Below are positions 1 through 9,124 of a stretch of 64,000 nt of DNA, piece after piece. Below the pieces are notes generated by a model, which saw nothing but the letters and a program-made list of their open reading frames with translations, was not told where the DNA came from and ran no database searches. The translations under genes and the position numbers were made by a program. The DNA comes from Agarivorans sp050870875 (GTDB taxonomy: Bacteria; Pseudomonadota; Gammaproteobacteria; Enterobacterales; Celerinatantimonadaceae): NCBI RefSeq assembly GCF_050870875.2, contig NZ_CP194041.2, positions 2,418,001 through 2,482,000 on the forward strand, given 5' to 3'. The stretch's first letter is position 1, and each line of letters begins with the position of its first letter.

Positions 1-343
1 TCCCAAGACCCCGTATTAATTGATTCCGATCAACATTTTTTGTAATTTGCCAATGAAAGCATTTTCAAGCTCTAGGCTTTTCTAGGGTTTTCTTTACACT
101 TCGTTTCAGTTCTTTTAGTTAAAATGTACTTTTGTAAATAAATGCATAAAAATTTAGTGTTGCGAGAGGCTTTTTTAACTAAATGTGATGTCGAACGTAT
201 ATAATATTCGTTTGCATCGGTAACATGAGCTTGGAAATTCTTCCGGGCACTTGAAATTCACGACTAGCATTTGTTGTTCGGTTAACCAACTGATGCTACG
301 TTTGAAGATGTCACCACAAAGGTTAGATACAAAGGAAATCCAC
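1..343. other. Leader region upstream of glgP, no gene seen
   Basis: AT-rich non-coding stretch between the window edge and the glycogen phosphorylase start. A reading frame continuous with glgP extends up to 251, but its extra 31 residues look unlike the family. I see no clear regulatory site that I can name. Confidence 0.4.
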
Positions 344-2818
344 ATGGCCGCTAAAAAGGCAAAAGCAAAAAACGCATTAGCGTTATCGAAAGAGCAATTT
401 AAAGATTCAATCCTGAAGCATTTGCGCAGTACGCTCGGTACTGACGAAGGACGCGCTAATAATAAGGCGTGGTGGAAAGCAACATGTTCGTCAGTCAACG
501 AGTTGGTCTTTGAGCGTTTAACTGAAACGTCAAAAGCAAATGCAGAAAATGATTCAAGGGCTGTTCATTATTTTTCTTTAGAATTCTTGATGGGTCGTTT
601 AACGGTCAACAATCTGCATAATGTTGGTGTTTTCGAAGCCGCTCGTGATGCGTTGAGCGATTTAGGCAAAGATATTAATGACATCTGCGATGAAGAACCA
701 GACATGGCCCTTGGGAATGGTGGTTTAGGTCGTTTGGCGGCTTGCTTCATTGACTCTTTAGCGACTTTAAATTACCCCGCGGTCGGTTATGGCATTCACT
801 ATGAACATGGTTTATTCCGTCAAGAAATTCAAGGCGGTCGCCAAATTGAACGCCCCGATAGCTGGCGCGAGTATGGTAATCCTTGGGAAATTTGCCGTCC
901 AGAGTCAGTTCAGGAAGTCCCTTTGTACGGTTATGTAGAAACCGTATTCGGTGAAGATGGCAAAATGCGTAAAGTTTGGCACGCGGGTCGTCAAATTAAA
1001 GGTGTGCCATGGGATATTCCAGTGGTTGGCTACGAGGCTAAAACTGTGAACGTATTACGTTTGTGGGAATCTAAAGCCGCTGACTTCTTTGATTGGGATG
1101 TATTTAATGCCGGTGGTTATATCGATTCTCAGGCGGAAAAATCTCAAGCCGAAGCGGTCTCTAAAGTACTTTATCCAAACGATGAAAGTGAACAAGGTAA
1201 AGAGCTTCGCTTGATTCAGCAATATTTCTTCTGTGCTTGTTCACTGAAAGATATTATTCGTCGTTATAAACGTAATCACACCGACTTCTCACAGTTTTCT
1301 AAGCAAGCGGTAATCCAGTTAAATGACACTCACCCAACTGTCGCTATTCCTGAATTGATGCGTATTCTGATCGATGAAGAAGGGCTGGTATGGGACGACG
1401 CTTGGAAAGTATGTAGCGAAACCTTCGCTTATACTAACCACACTCTATTGCCTGAAGCTTTAGAAAAATGGGCTGTTTACTTGTTCGAGAAAGTCTTACC
1501 TCGTCACCTTGAAATCATTTATGAAATCAACCGTCGCTTTTTAGAAGATCAAGTTGAAGCAAAATGGCCTGGTAACGATGAAATGAAGCGCCATTTGTCT
1601 ATCATCGAGGAAGGTGAAACACGGATGGTCCGCATGGCTTACTTATGTGTTGTCACTTGTTTCAAAACCAACGGTGTGGCAGCCATGCACTCTGAATTGG
1701 TAAAACAGGATTTATTCCCCGAATTCAGTGAATTATGGCCAGAACGTTTTGAAAACGTCACAAACGGTGTCACGCCTCGTCGCTGGTTGCTCGCTTGTAA
1801 TGAAGAGTTGGCTAGTATGTATACCGACTTAGTTGGCGATCAATGGCCTCGTGATCTGACTTTATTGAGTAAAGCCAACGCTTTTGCGGATGATGCTAAA
1901 TTCCAGAAGCAATTCATGGATATTAAACACACCAAAAAAGTTCAACTGGCTAAAGTAATCCAAGAGCTATGTGATGTTGAAGTCGATCCAAATGCGATTT
2001 TCGATATTCAAATCAAGCGTCTTCACGAGTACAAACGTCAGCATCTAAACGTGCTACACATTTTGGCCCTATACCGTCGCTTGTTGGAAAATCCTAATTA
2101 TGAAATGAACAAACGTGTGTTCATCTTCGGTGCGAAAGCGGCACCGGGTTACAAGCTAGCTAAAGATATCATTTACGCTATCAACAAGATCGCTGATAAA
2201 GTTAATAACGATGAGCGTATTCAAGGTAAGTTGAAAGTCGTATTCCTACCGAATTACCGGGTTACACTGGCTGAAAAATTATTCCCAGCTGCAGATGTTT
2301 CTGAGCAGATTTCTACTGCCGGCTATGAAGCTTCCGGCACTGGTAACATGAAATTTGCGCTGAACGGTGCATTAACTTTAGGTACTCTTGATGGTGCGAA
2401 CGTTGAAATTGCTGAAGAAGTGGGCGAAGACAACATCTTCATCTTCGGTTTAAATTGTGACGAGGTGAAGGCACTTAAAGCAGCTGGCTACAATCCATGG
2501 GATTACTATTACGGTAACCCAGAATTGAAAGCGGTTCTTGATTGGTTAGAAACTGACTTCTTTACGCCTGGCGCACCAGGTGAGTTGTCAGCGATTAAGC
2601 ACAGCCTGTTAGAAGGTGGTGACCCTTACCTATGCTTGGCTGATTTTGCGTCTTACTCTGAAGCAAATATCGCAGTTGATAAGCTATACAGCGACAAAAA
2701 AGAATGGGCACGTAAAGCAATTATCAACTCAGCGTCTGTCGGTAAATTTAACTCTGACCGCTCAATTGAAGATTATGTTGATCGTATCTGGCATCTTGAA
2801 AAAGTCTTGCCTAACTAA
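344..2818 (+). CDS. glgP: Glycogen/maltodextrin phosphorylase
   Basis: Phosphorolysis of alpha-1,4-glucans to glucose-1-phosphate, a cytosolic PLP enzyme of GT35. The 824-residue product has the family's usual length. Visible landmarks are the N-terminal NGGLGRLAACF segment, the NDTHP motif, the ENVTNGVTPRRW region, and the PLP-binding EASGTGNMKFALNG segment near residue 675, which carries the PLP lysine. I chose ATG 344 because AAAGGA lies 7 bases upstream and the product then begins MAAKKAK; an in-frame start at 251 would add 31 unconserved residues. No other glycogen gene is adjacent, so it appears monocistronic, ending at a strong terminator. Whether its natural substrate is glycogen or maltodextrin cannot be told from this window. 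Confidence 0.95.
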   Translation: MAAKKAKAKNALALSKEQFKDSILKHLRSTLGTDEGRANNKAWWKATCSSVNELVFERLTETSKANAENDSRAVHYFSLEFLMGRLTVNNLHNVGVFEAARDALSDLGKDINDICDEEPDMALGNGGLGRLAACFIDSLATLNYPAVGYGIHYEHGLFRQEIQGGRQIERPDSWREYGNPWEICRPESVQEVPLYGYVETVFGEDGKMRKVWHAGRQIKGVPWDIPVVGYEAKTVNVLRLWESKAADFFDWDVFNAGGYIDSQAEKSQAEAVSKVLYPNDESEQGKELRLIQQYFFCACSLKDIIRRYKRNHTDFSQFSKQAVIQLNDTHPTVAIPELMRILIDEEGLVWDDAWKVCSETFAYTNHTLLPEALEKWAVYLFEKVLPRHLEIIYEINRRFLEDQVEAKWPGNDEMKRHLSIIEEGETRMVRMAYLCVVTCFKTNGVAAMHSELVKQDLFPEFSELWPERFENVTNGVTPRRWLLACNEELASMYTDLVGDQWPRDLTLLSKANAFADDAKFQKQFMDIKHTKKVQLAKVIQELCDVEVDPNAIFDIQIKRLHEYKRQHLNVLHILALYRRLLENPNYEMNKRVFIFGAKAAPGYKLAKDIIYAINKIADKVNNDERIQGKLKVVFLPNYRVTLAEKLFPAADVSEQISTAGYEASGTGNMKFALNGALTLGTLDGANVEIAEEVGEDNIFIFGLNCDEVKALKAAGYNPWDYYYGNPELKAVLDWLETDFFTPGAPGELSAIKHSLLEGGDPYLCLADFASYSEANIAVDKLYSDKKEWARKAIINSASVGKFNSDRSIEDYVDRIWHLEKVLPN

Positions 2819-2840
2819 GCTCAGTTTATGAGATACAAAA

Positions 2841-2865
2841 GGGGGACTTGGTCTCCCTTTTTTTA
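2841..2865 (+). terminator. Rho-independent terminator after glgP
   Basis: A 7-bp stem (gggggac pairing with gtctccc, one G-T pair) with a 3-base loop is followed directly by a run of eight T, 22 bases after the glgP stop codon. Confidence 0.85.
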
Positions 2866-2919
2866 TGTCTATAAAAACCGCATACTGTGTTGTTCTTAAC
2901 AGAAATGAAGGGATGAGAA

Positions 2920-3969
2920 GTGTCAAAAACCGCATTATTAAAACAAGGTATATTGGCCTATACGCTCGCATCACCACGAAGTACAGACACCTTTAGCTTT
3001 TACTTGCAGAATAAAACCAAGGTTACAGTGAAGGGAGCAGGGTTATTTTTATTTGAACCGAAGACGACTGCCCAGCGGGTGGTGATTTTATCTGCGGGGA
3101 TCCATGGTAATGAAACCGCGCCGATTGAGTGTTTAGATGTTTTGGCTTCTCAGATATTGAGCGAGCAATGGCTTATTTCTCAACCGACTTTAATTATTTT
3201 GGGAAATCCGCCAGCCATGATTGAAGCAAAACGAGAATTATCGGTGAACCTCAATCGTTTGTTTACCGGACAATATCAACAGTACCCGGTATGTTATGAA
3301 GTGAATCGGGCAAAACAACTGGAACAAATGGTGGCGGATTTTTACCAGCTATATCCTAAGCTGACGCGTTATCATCTTGATCTACACACCGCGATACGCG
3401 CATCCAAATACCCTAAGTTTGCAGTTTACCCTTACACTCATGAAAAAGCTTGGAAGCTTAGTAGCTTAGCGCTGTTACAAGCCTGTGGTGTAAATTGCGT
3501 ATTATTCTCAAATCAAGCAGCGGCAACATTTAGTTTCCACAGTAGTTTTGTTCATGGCGCAATAGCATTTACCGTGGAATTGGGTAAAGTCCAGCCTTTT
3601 GGGGAAAATGATTTGTCAAACTTGGCTGACTTACAATGCAGCCTGATTCGTTTAATGAGTGCTGAGCCATTGGATATATGGAATTTTCAAGCTGAGCAGG
3701 CTCAGCTGTTTGAAGTGAGCGATGTGATTGAAAAAACCAGTTCAGAATTTCGGTTTAATTTTAGCCCAGAACAAGCCAATTTTAGTGAGTATCCAAGTGG
3801 CTATTTATTAGCCCGTGATGGCGTAAACAATATCGTTATTGAGGACGGTCCGAAAGCAATAGTTTTTCCAAATGATAAAGTTGCCATCGGTCAACGCGCA
3901 GTTCTGTTGGTAAAAAAAATGAGTCGTCAGTCGCTTTCCCGGGCGTATGTTTCTGGGAAGCTGGTTTAA
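2920..3969 (+). CDS. astE: Succinylglutamate desuccinylase-like zinc peptidase (M14)
   Basis: AstE removes succinate from N-succinylglutamate in the last step of the AST arginine-catabolic pathway. The 349-residue product matches the usual length of about 320-350. The zinc site is visible as GIHGNE near residue 66 (His and Glu ligands) and the second His in HLDLHTAIR near residue 157; the catalytic Glu is probably in FTVELGKVQPFG near 220. The start is GTG 2920, with AAGGGA six bases upstream. The gene stands alone here without astCADB, so a related aspartoacylase/AstE-superfamily role is possible, although the DLHTAIR block is typical of AstE. Confidence 0.85.
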   Translation: MSKTALLKQGILAYTLASPRSTDTFSFYLQNKTKVTVKGAGLFLFEPKTTAQRVVILSAGIHGNETAPIECLDVLASQILSEQWLISQPTLIILGNPPAMIEAKRELSVNLNRLFTGQYQQYPVCYEVNRAKQLEQMVADFYQLYPKLTRYHLDLHTAIRASKYPKFAVYPYTHEKAWKLSSLALLQACGVNCVLFSNQAAATFSFHSSFVHGAIAFTVELGKVQPFGENDLSNLADLQCSLIRLMSAEPLDIWNFQAEQAQLFEVSDVIEKTSSEFRFNFSPEQANFSEYPSGYLLARDGVNNIVIEDGPKAIVFPNDKVAIGQRAVLLVKKMSRQSLSRAYVSGKLV

Positions 3970-4178
3970 TAAATTTGCAAGAAAGTTGAATGATATATAA
4001 TCAGGTTTGATTTCTACAGAGTTAAATTTTTATATTCAACCATTTGCTTAACAGGAAGCGCTGTTGTTTAAATGATTTTTAGATGATTGATTTGTTACAA
4101 CGAAAGGCATGCAGAAGGGCTTTTTGGCGTGATATAATCCCGTCAAATTTTAATACCTTGTGTTGGGACAACGGATTT

Positions 4179-7100
4179 ATGATCCCGAAGTTAAGCCCTA
4201 AGAATTCTCTTGAGTCTCTGTATTTAGATTATTTACAAAAACTTGAACAATCATCTTTCACTGGTGAGATAGCAACCTCTTACGCGAGTCGTTTGTCTGT
4301 GGCGACAGATAACTCGGTGTATCAGTATTTACCACAAGCGGTGGTGTACCCGAAAGGCACTGCGGACATCAAGCAGCTTTGTCGGATCGCTTCAGCTTCG
4401 TCTTTTGAAAGTATTAAATTAACACCGCGTGGTGGTGGTACTGGTACCAACGGTCAATCTTTAACCGAAGGTATTGTGGTTGATTTGTCCAAGTTTATGA
4501 ACCAGGTATTAGAGCTAAATGTTGAACAACGTTGGGTGAGAGTGCAGACTGGCATCGTAAAAGACCAACTTAATGCAATTTTAAAACCCCATGGTTTATT
4601 CTTCTCGCCGGAACTCTCGACCAGTAATCGGGCAACTCTTGGAGGCATGATCAATACTGATGCCTCAGGACAGGGTTCGATGGTTTATGGCAAAACCAGT
4701 GATCATGTATTGTCGGTCATTGCGGTGTTGGCCAATGGTGAGGAACTAAAAACCGGCAGATTGGCTGTTGATCAGCTTGATCAGCAGCGTCCTTCGCTTC
4801 GTCCTATATTTGATGCGGTCAAGCATGCCTGTATCGATAAACGGCAGCTCGTAGAAGATAAGTTTCCTCAGTTAAACCGTTTTCTAACTGGCTACGATTT
4901 AAAAAATGCCTACCATGCGCAGAGTGATAGCCTCGATTTAACGCGTATCTTATGTGGCTCTGAAGGCTCTTTAGCTTTCATTACTGAAGCTACACTTGAT
5001 TTAACCGAAATTCCCAAATTCAGAAGTCTAATTACGGTTAAGTATGATGCCTTTAGTTCAGCGCTACAGCACGCCCCCAGTTTGGTTGCTGCTCAAGCAT
5101 TATCGGTCGAAACGGTTGACTCGAAAGTGCTTAATCTTGCTCGCCAAGATGTCGTTTGGGAGAGTGTAAAAGAATTGATCCGAGATGTACCAGAGCATGA
5201 TCTGCAAGGTATTAATATTGTTGAGTTTGCCGAAAACGATATTGAACTTCAAGGGCAAAAAATTGCGGCACTGGAAGCGATACTAACTCAAGCTGACGCT
5301 CGCGAACTTGGAGTGATTGGTTTTCAACGCTGTGACGATTTAACCAGCATCAACGCGATTTACAATATGCGTAAAAAGGCTGTAGGTTTACTGGGGAATA
5401 CCGATGGTGCTGCAAAGCCTGTTGCTTTCACCGAAGATACCTGCGTCCCACCAGAGAACCTCGCTGACTATATTACTGAGTTCCGCGAGTTATTGGACTC
5501 AAAAGGTTTACAATACGGCATGTTTGGCCATGTTGACTCTGGCGTATTGCATGTTCGCCCTGCTTTGGATATGTGCGATCCTCAGCAAGAAATTTTGATG
5601 CGCGAAATTTCTGACCAAGTGGTTGCCTTAACCGCTAAATACAAAGGCTTAATGTGGGGAGAGCACGGGAAAGGCTTTCGGTCGGAGTATGGTCCCGATT
5701 TTTTTGGGGATGAGCTATTTGCAGAATTACGTAAAATCAAAGCCGCCTTTGATCCGCATAACCAAATTAATCCCGGAAAAATCTGTACTCCTTTACACAG
5801 CGACGAGCATTTAGTCTCAGTTGATGGCACAAAACGAGGTCAATACGATCGAGAGATCGCCATTGAAGTAAGAGATAGCTATAAAAATGCCATGGATTGT
5901 AATGGTAATGGCTTATGTTTTAATTATGATACGGCTAGCCCGATGTGCCCATCTTTTAAAGCAACAGGAGACCGACGCTACTCTCCCAAAGGTCGTGCGG
6001 GTTTGATGCGCGAATGGTTACGGCAATTAGCGAACTTAAAAATAGATCCATTAGAGCAAGAGCAAAAACTCAAAACTCGCTTTGTTGCTCCGGATAATTT
6101 GTTGTTAAAAATTCGAAATAGCATCGCCAAGAGTAAAGGTGAGTATGACTATAGCCATGAAGTATATGATGCGATGCAAAGCTGTTTGGCTTGTAAAGCC
6201 TGTACTACGGGCTGTCCAATTAAGGTTGATGTGCCGACTTTTCGTTCGCGCTTCCTAAATATTTATCATGGCCGTTATCTACGACCTATTAAAGATTATT
6301 TTGTTGCTTATGTTGAAAGCTATGCTCCACTGATGGCAAAAGCGCCAAGACTCTTTAATCAGTTGATGGCACCGCAGTGGGTTGACGCCTTGGTGACCAA
6401 AACCATTGGTATGGTTGATATTCCCAAGCTTAGTTTTCCAACCTTAAAACAACGGATCCCCGAATCCTTAGTTAGTCAGTATGACTATAAAATATTGCAA
6501 AATTTAAGCGAGCAACAAAAGCAACGTACAGTACTCATTGTACAAGATCCCTTTACCAGTTTTTATGAAGCGGAATTGGTGGAAGATTTTATAAAGTTAG
6601 CCCAGAAATTAGGGTTTAATCCGGTATTGTTACCATTTAAGCCCAATGGTAAACCTCAGCATATTAAAGGCTTTTTAAGTAAATTTGAAAAATCTGCGCA
6701 AACTTCAGCTGACTTTTTGAATCAGGTGAGTGAATTAAATATACCAATGGTGGGCGTAGAGCCTGCCTTGGTATTGTGTTATCGCGACGAATATTTGCAT
6801 GCTTTGGGAGATAAACGCGGCAACTTTGAGGTTCAAGTTGTTCAAGAATGGCTGCAGCAGGTTCAAGTTTCTCAAGATTTGAGCTTTGGCGTGAGTGATC
6901 ATGAGCCGTGGTACTTATTTGGTCACTGTACCGAAAAAGCATTAAAAGCAGATGCTTTTGCTCAGTGGCAACAGGTATTTCAATACTTCGATGCTCAGCT
7001 GCAAGATGTTGCTGTTGGTTGTTGTGGAATGGCTGGTACCTATGGTCATGATGCCAAGCAGTTGGCAACTTCTAAAGCGATTTATGATTTAAGCTGGAAA

Positions 7101-7229
7101 CATAAAATGGCAACTTTACCGGTAGAACGTATTATGGTGACTGGCTATTCTTGTCGTAGCCAGGTGAAACGCATCGAAGGTCACAAACCAAAACATCCGC
7201 TGCAGATATTATTGGAGATTTTAGTTTGA
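4179..7229 (+). CDS. ydiJ: FAD-linked oxidase with C-terminal Fe-S domain (YdiJ type)
   Basis: This 1016-residue two-part oxidoreductase is of the YdiJ family; E. coli YdiJ (1018 aa) is known as a D-2-hydroxyglutarate dehydrogenase. The N-terminal half is a FAD-binding PCMH domain with the glycine-rich PRGGGTGTNGQS loop, followed by a FAD-oxidase C-terminal domain containing MFGHVDSGVLHVRP and GEHGKG. The C-terminal half has a ferredoxin-like CLACKACTTGCP cluster motif and a CCG-type segment (GCCGMAGTYG). The start at ATG 4179 gives MIPKLSP, aligning with the E. coli N-terminus; a frame open from 4083 would add 32 unconserved residues. It overlaps the next gene by 4 bases, implying translational coupling, and the same ydiJ-menI order occurs in E. 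coli. Confidence 0.93.
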   Translation: MIPKLSPKNSLESLYLDYLQKLEQSSFTGEIATSYASRLSVATDNSVYQYLPQAVVYPKGTADIKQLCRIASASSFESIKLTPRGGGTGTNGQSLTEGIVVDLSKFMNQVLELNVEQRWVRVQTGIVKDQLNAILKPHGLFFSPELSTSNRATLGGMINTDASGQGSMVYGKTSDHVLSVIAVLANGEELKTGRLAVDQLDQQRPSLRPIFDAVKHACIDKRQLVEDKFPQLNRFLTGYDLKNAYHAQSDSLDLTRILCGSEGSLAFITEATLDLTEIPKFRSLITVKYDAFSSALQHAPSLVAAQALSVETVDSKVLNLARQDVVWESVKELIRDVPEHDLQGINIVEFAENDIELQGQKIAALEAILTQADARELGVIGFQRCDDLTSINAIYNMRKKAVGLLGNTDGAAKPVAFTEDTCVPPENLADYITEFRELLDSKGLQYGMFGHVDSGVLHVRPALDMCDPQQEILMREISDQVVALTAKYKGLMWGEHGKGFRSEYGPDFFGDELFAELRKIKAAFDPHNQINPGKICTPLHSDEHLVSVDGTKRGQYDREIAIEVRDSYKNAMDCNGNGLCFNYDTASPMCPSFKATGDRRYSPKGRAGLMREWLRQLANLKIDPLEQEQKLKTRFVAPDNLLLKIRNSIAKSKGEYDYSHEVYDAMQSCLACKACTTGCPIKVDVPTFRSRFLNIYHGRYLRPIKDYFVAYVESYAPLMAKAPRLFNQLMAPQWVDALVTKTIGMVDIPKLSFPTLKQRIPESLVSQYDYKILQNLSEQQKQRTVLIVQDPFTSFYEAELVEDFIKLAQKLGFNPVLLPFKPNGKPQHIKGFLSKFEKSAQTSADFLNQVSELNIPMVGVEPALVLCYRDEYLHALGDKRGNFEVQVVQEWLQQVQVSQDLSFGVSDHEPWYLFGHCTEKALKADAFAQWQQVFQYFDAQLQDVAVGCCGMAGTYGHDAKQLATSKAIYDLSWKHKMATLPVERIMVTGYSCRSQVKRIEGHKPKHPLQILLEILV

Positions 7230-7642
7230 GTATATGGCAGTTACCGATGTCTCTGGAAAAGCTGAATGCCATGGGCGAGGGCAATATGCTCGCTTATTTA
7301 GGTATTGAGTTTATCGAGATTGGTGACGATTATTTGGTAGCAACGATGCCTGTGACAGCCAAAGTAAAGCAACCTATGGGCTTGTTACATGGTGGGGCTA
7401 GCGTGGTTCTTGCTGAAAGTATTGCAAGTTGTGCGGCCTATTGTGTTGCGGGGGACGGCGCAATGGTACTCGGCTTGGAAATTAATGCGAATCATATTAA
7501 AGCGGTTAGGAATGGCGAGGTCACAGCGAAAGCTCAGCCAATCCAGTTAGGCAAATCGATTCAAGTTTGGCAGATCAATATTACTCAACAGCAGCAATTG
7601 GTCTGTAGTTCCCGTCTCACGGTGATGGTTAAGTCAAGCTAA
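7226..7642 (+). CDS. menI: Hotdog-fold acyl-CoA thioesterase (YdiI/MenI)
   Basis: A 138-residue hotdog thioesterase closely resembling E. coli YdiI, which hydrolyses 1,4-dihydroxy-2-naphthoyl-CoA in menaquinone synthesis and also acts on other acyl-CoAs. The family signature MGLLHGGASVVLAESI carries the conserved catalytic region (HGGAS with the E of LAES), followed by GLEINANH. Translation starts at TTG 7226, overlapping the ydiJ stop in a TTGA arrangement. No men genes are nearby, so the substrate here is not proven by context. Confidence 0.9.
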   Translation: MSIWQLPMSLEKLNAMGEGNMLAYLGIEFIEIGDDYLVATMPVTAKVKQPMGLLHGGASVVLAESIASCAAYCVAGDGAMVLGLEINANHIKAVRNGEVTAKAQPIQLGKSIQVWQINITQQQQLVCSSRLTVMVKSS

Positions 7643-8068
7643 GCTTGCCAGACGGTTCAGTCCTTCTCTTGAGAACTGCGAACAACATTATCATGGGAAT
7701 GCACCGCATCGATTAACCAGGCAAGGGGAGTTTGCGCATTAAATTATAGCAATCGAACTCATTATCGCTTGATTCTTGCTTGTCTGAATCACCGCTAACT
7801 GCGTCATGTATCTTGTCATGAGAGCCACCAGTGACTGCGCTCCATGCCTAGTTATCGGCAGATTTATTCTGCGCAATAAGTTGATCATATAATGAGTCAG
7901 ATTAGTATTAGAAAATATTAAATAGAAGGAGGGCGTTCGAAGTCTTTAACTAGTTTTGCTGTGTGGCCAGGCAGCATTGAAGCTGTTGATTTGTGCTAAG
8001 AGTTTTCCGGATTCATATTAGGGAAAGCAAACGAGTCAAAATAAAAAGGGATTTGATTGGACAAAAAT
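7643..8068. other. Non-coding gap between menI and the tRNA array
   Basis: No open frame, tRNA or clear hairpin with a T tract was found. Fragments on the minus strand look faintly coding, as if a gene had decayed, but I could not name a family. Confidence 0.4.
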
Positions 8069-8145
<77 letters not shown>

Positions 8146-8232
8146 TCCGGTCTTAACTATAAAAGCTAAGTGATAGTGAATAATTAATTGGCCTAGCTAT
8201 TCAAACTAGTTAATCGCTACCGAAGTAGAGAT

Positions 8233-8309
<77 letters not shown>

Positions 8310-8396
8310 TCCGGTCTTAACTATAAAAGTTAAGTGATAGTGAATAATTATTTGGCCTAGCTATTCAAACTAGTCAATCGCTACCGAAGTAGAGAT

Positions 8397-8473
<77 letters not shown>

Positions 8474-8560
8474 TCCGGTCTTAACTATAAAAGCTAAGTG
8501 ATAGTGAATAATTATTTGGCCTAGCTATTCAAACTAGTTAATCGCTACCGAAGTAGAGAT

Positions 8561-8637
<77 letters not shown>

Positions 8638-8724
8638 TCCGGTCTTAACTATAAAAGCTAAGTGATAATGAATAATTAATTGGCCTAGCTATTCAAACTA
8701 GTCAATCGCTACCGAAGTAGAAAT

Positions 8725-8801
<77 letters not shown>

Positions 8802-8888
8802 TTCGGTCTTAACTATAAAAGTTAAGTGATAGTGAATAATTATTTGGCCTAGCTATTCAAACTAGTCAATCGCTACCGAAGTAGAAAT

Positions 8889-8965
<77 letters not shown>

Positions 8966-8982
8966 TCCGTAACGAGGTGCGG

Positions 8983-9011
8983 ATATTACGCAGAGCTCGC
9001 TTAGATTACAA
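8983..9011 (-). promoter_or_regulatory. Sigma-70 promoter of the tRNA-fMet array
   Basis: On the minus strand TTGTAA (-35, 9006-9011) and TAATAT (-10, 8983-8988) are separated by 17 bp. They are followed by a GC-rich discriminator (CCGCACC), typical of stringently controlled stable-RNA promoters. The first tRNA begins 17 bases after the -10 element. Confidence 0.75.
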
Positions 9012-9124
9012 GAGATAATTTCCTGTTCTTAACCAACTGCCGAATATTTGTCCGAAAGCCCCTTTTACTACTGATCCTCGTTAAAACAGGTATAATCCTT
9101 GGGTTAATTTAATTGAGTATCAAA

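Noticed and set aside
6664..7068. 134-codon minus-strand frame within ydiJ
   Set aside because: Lies wholly inside the conserved ydiJ C-terminal domain; composition is that of an antisense shadow.
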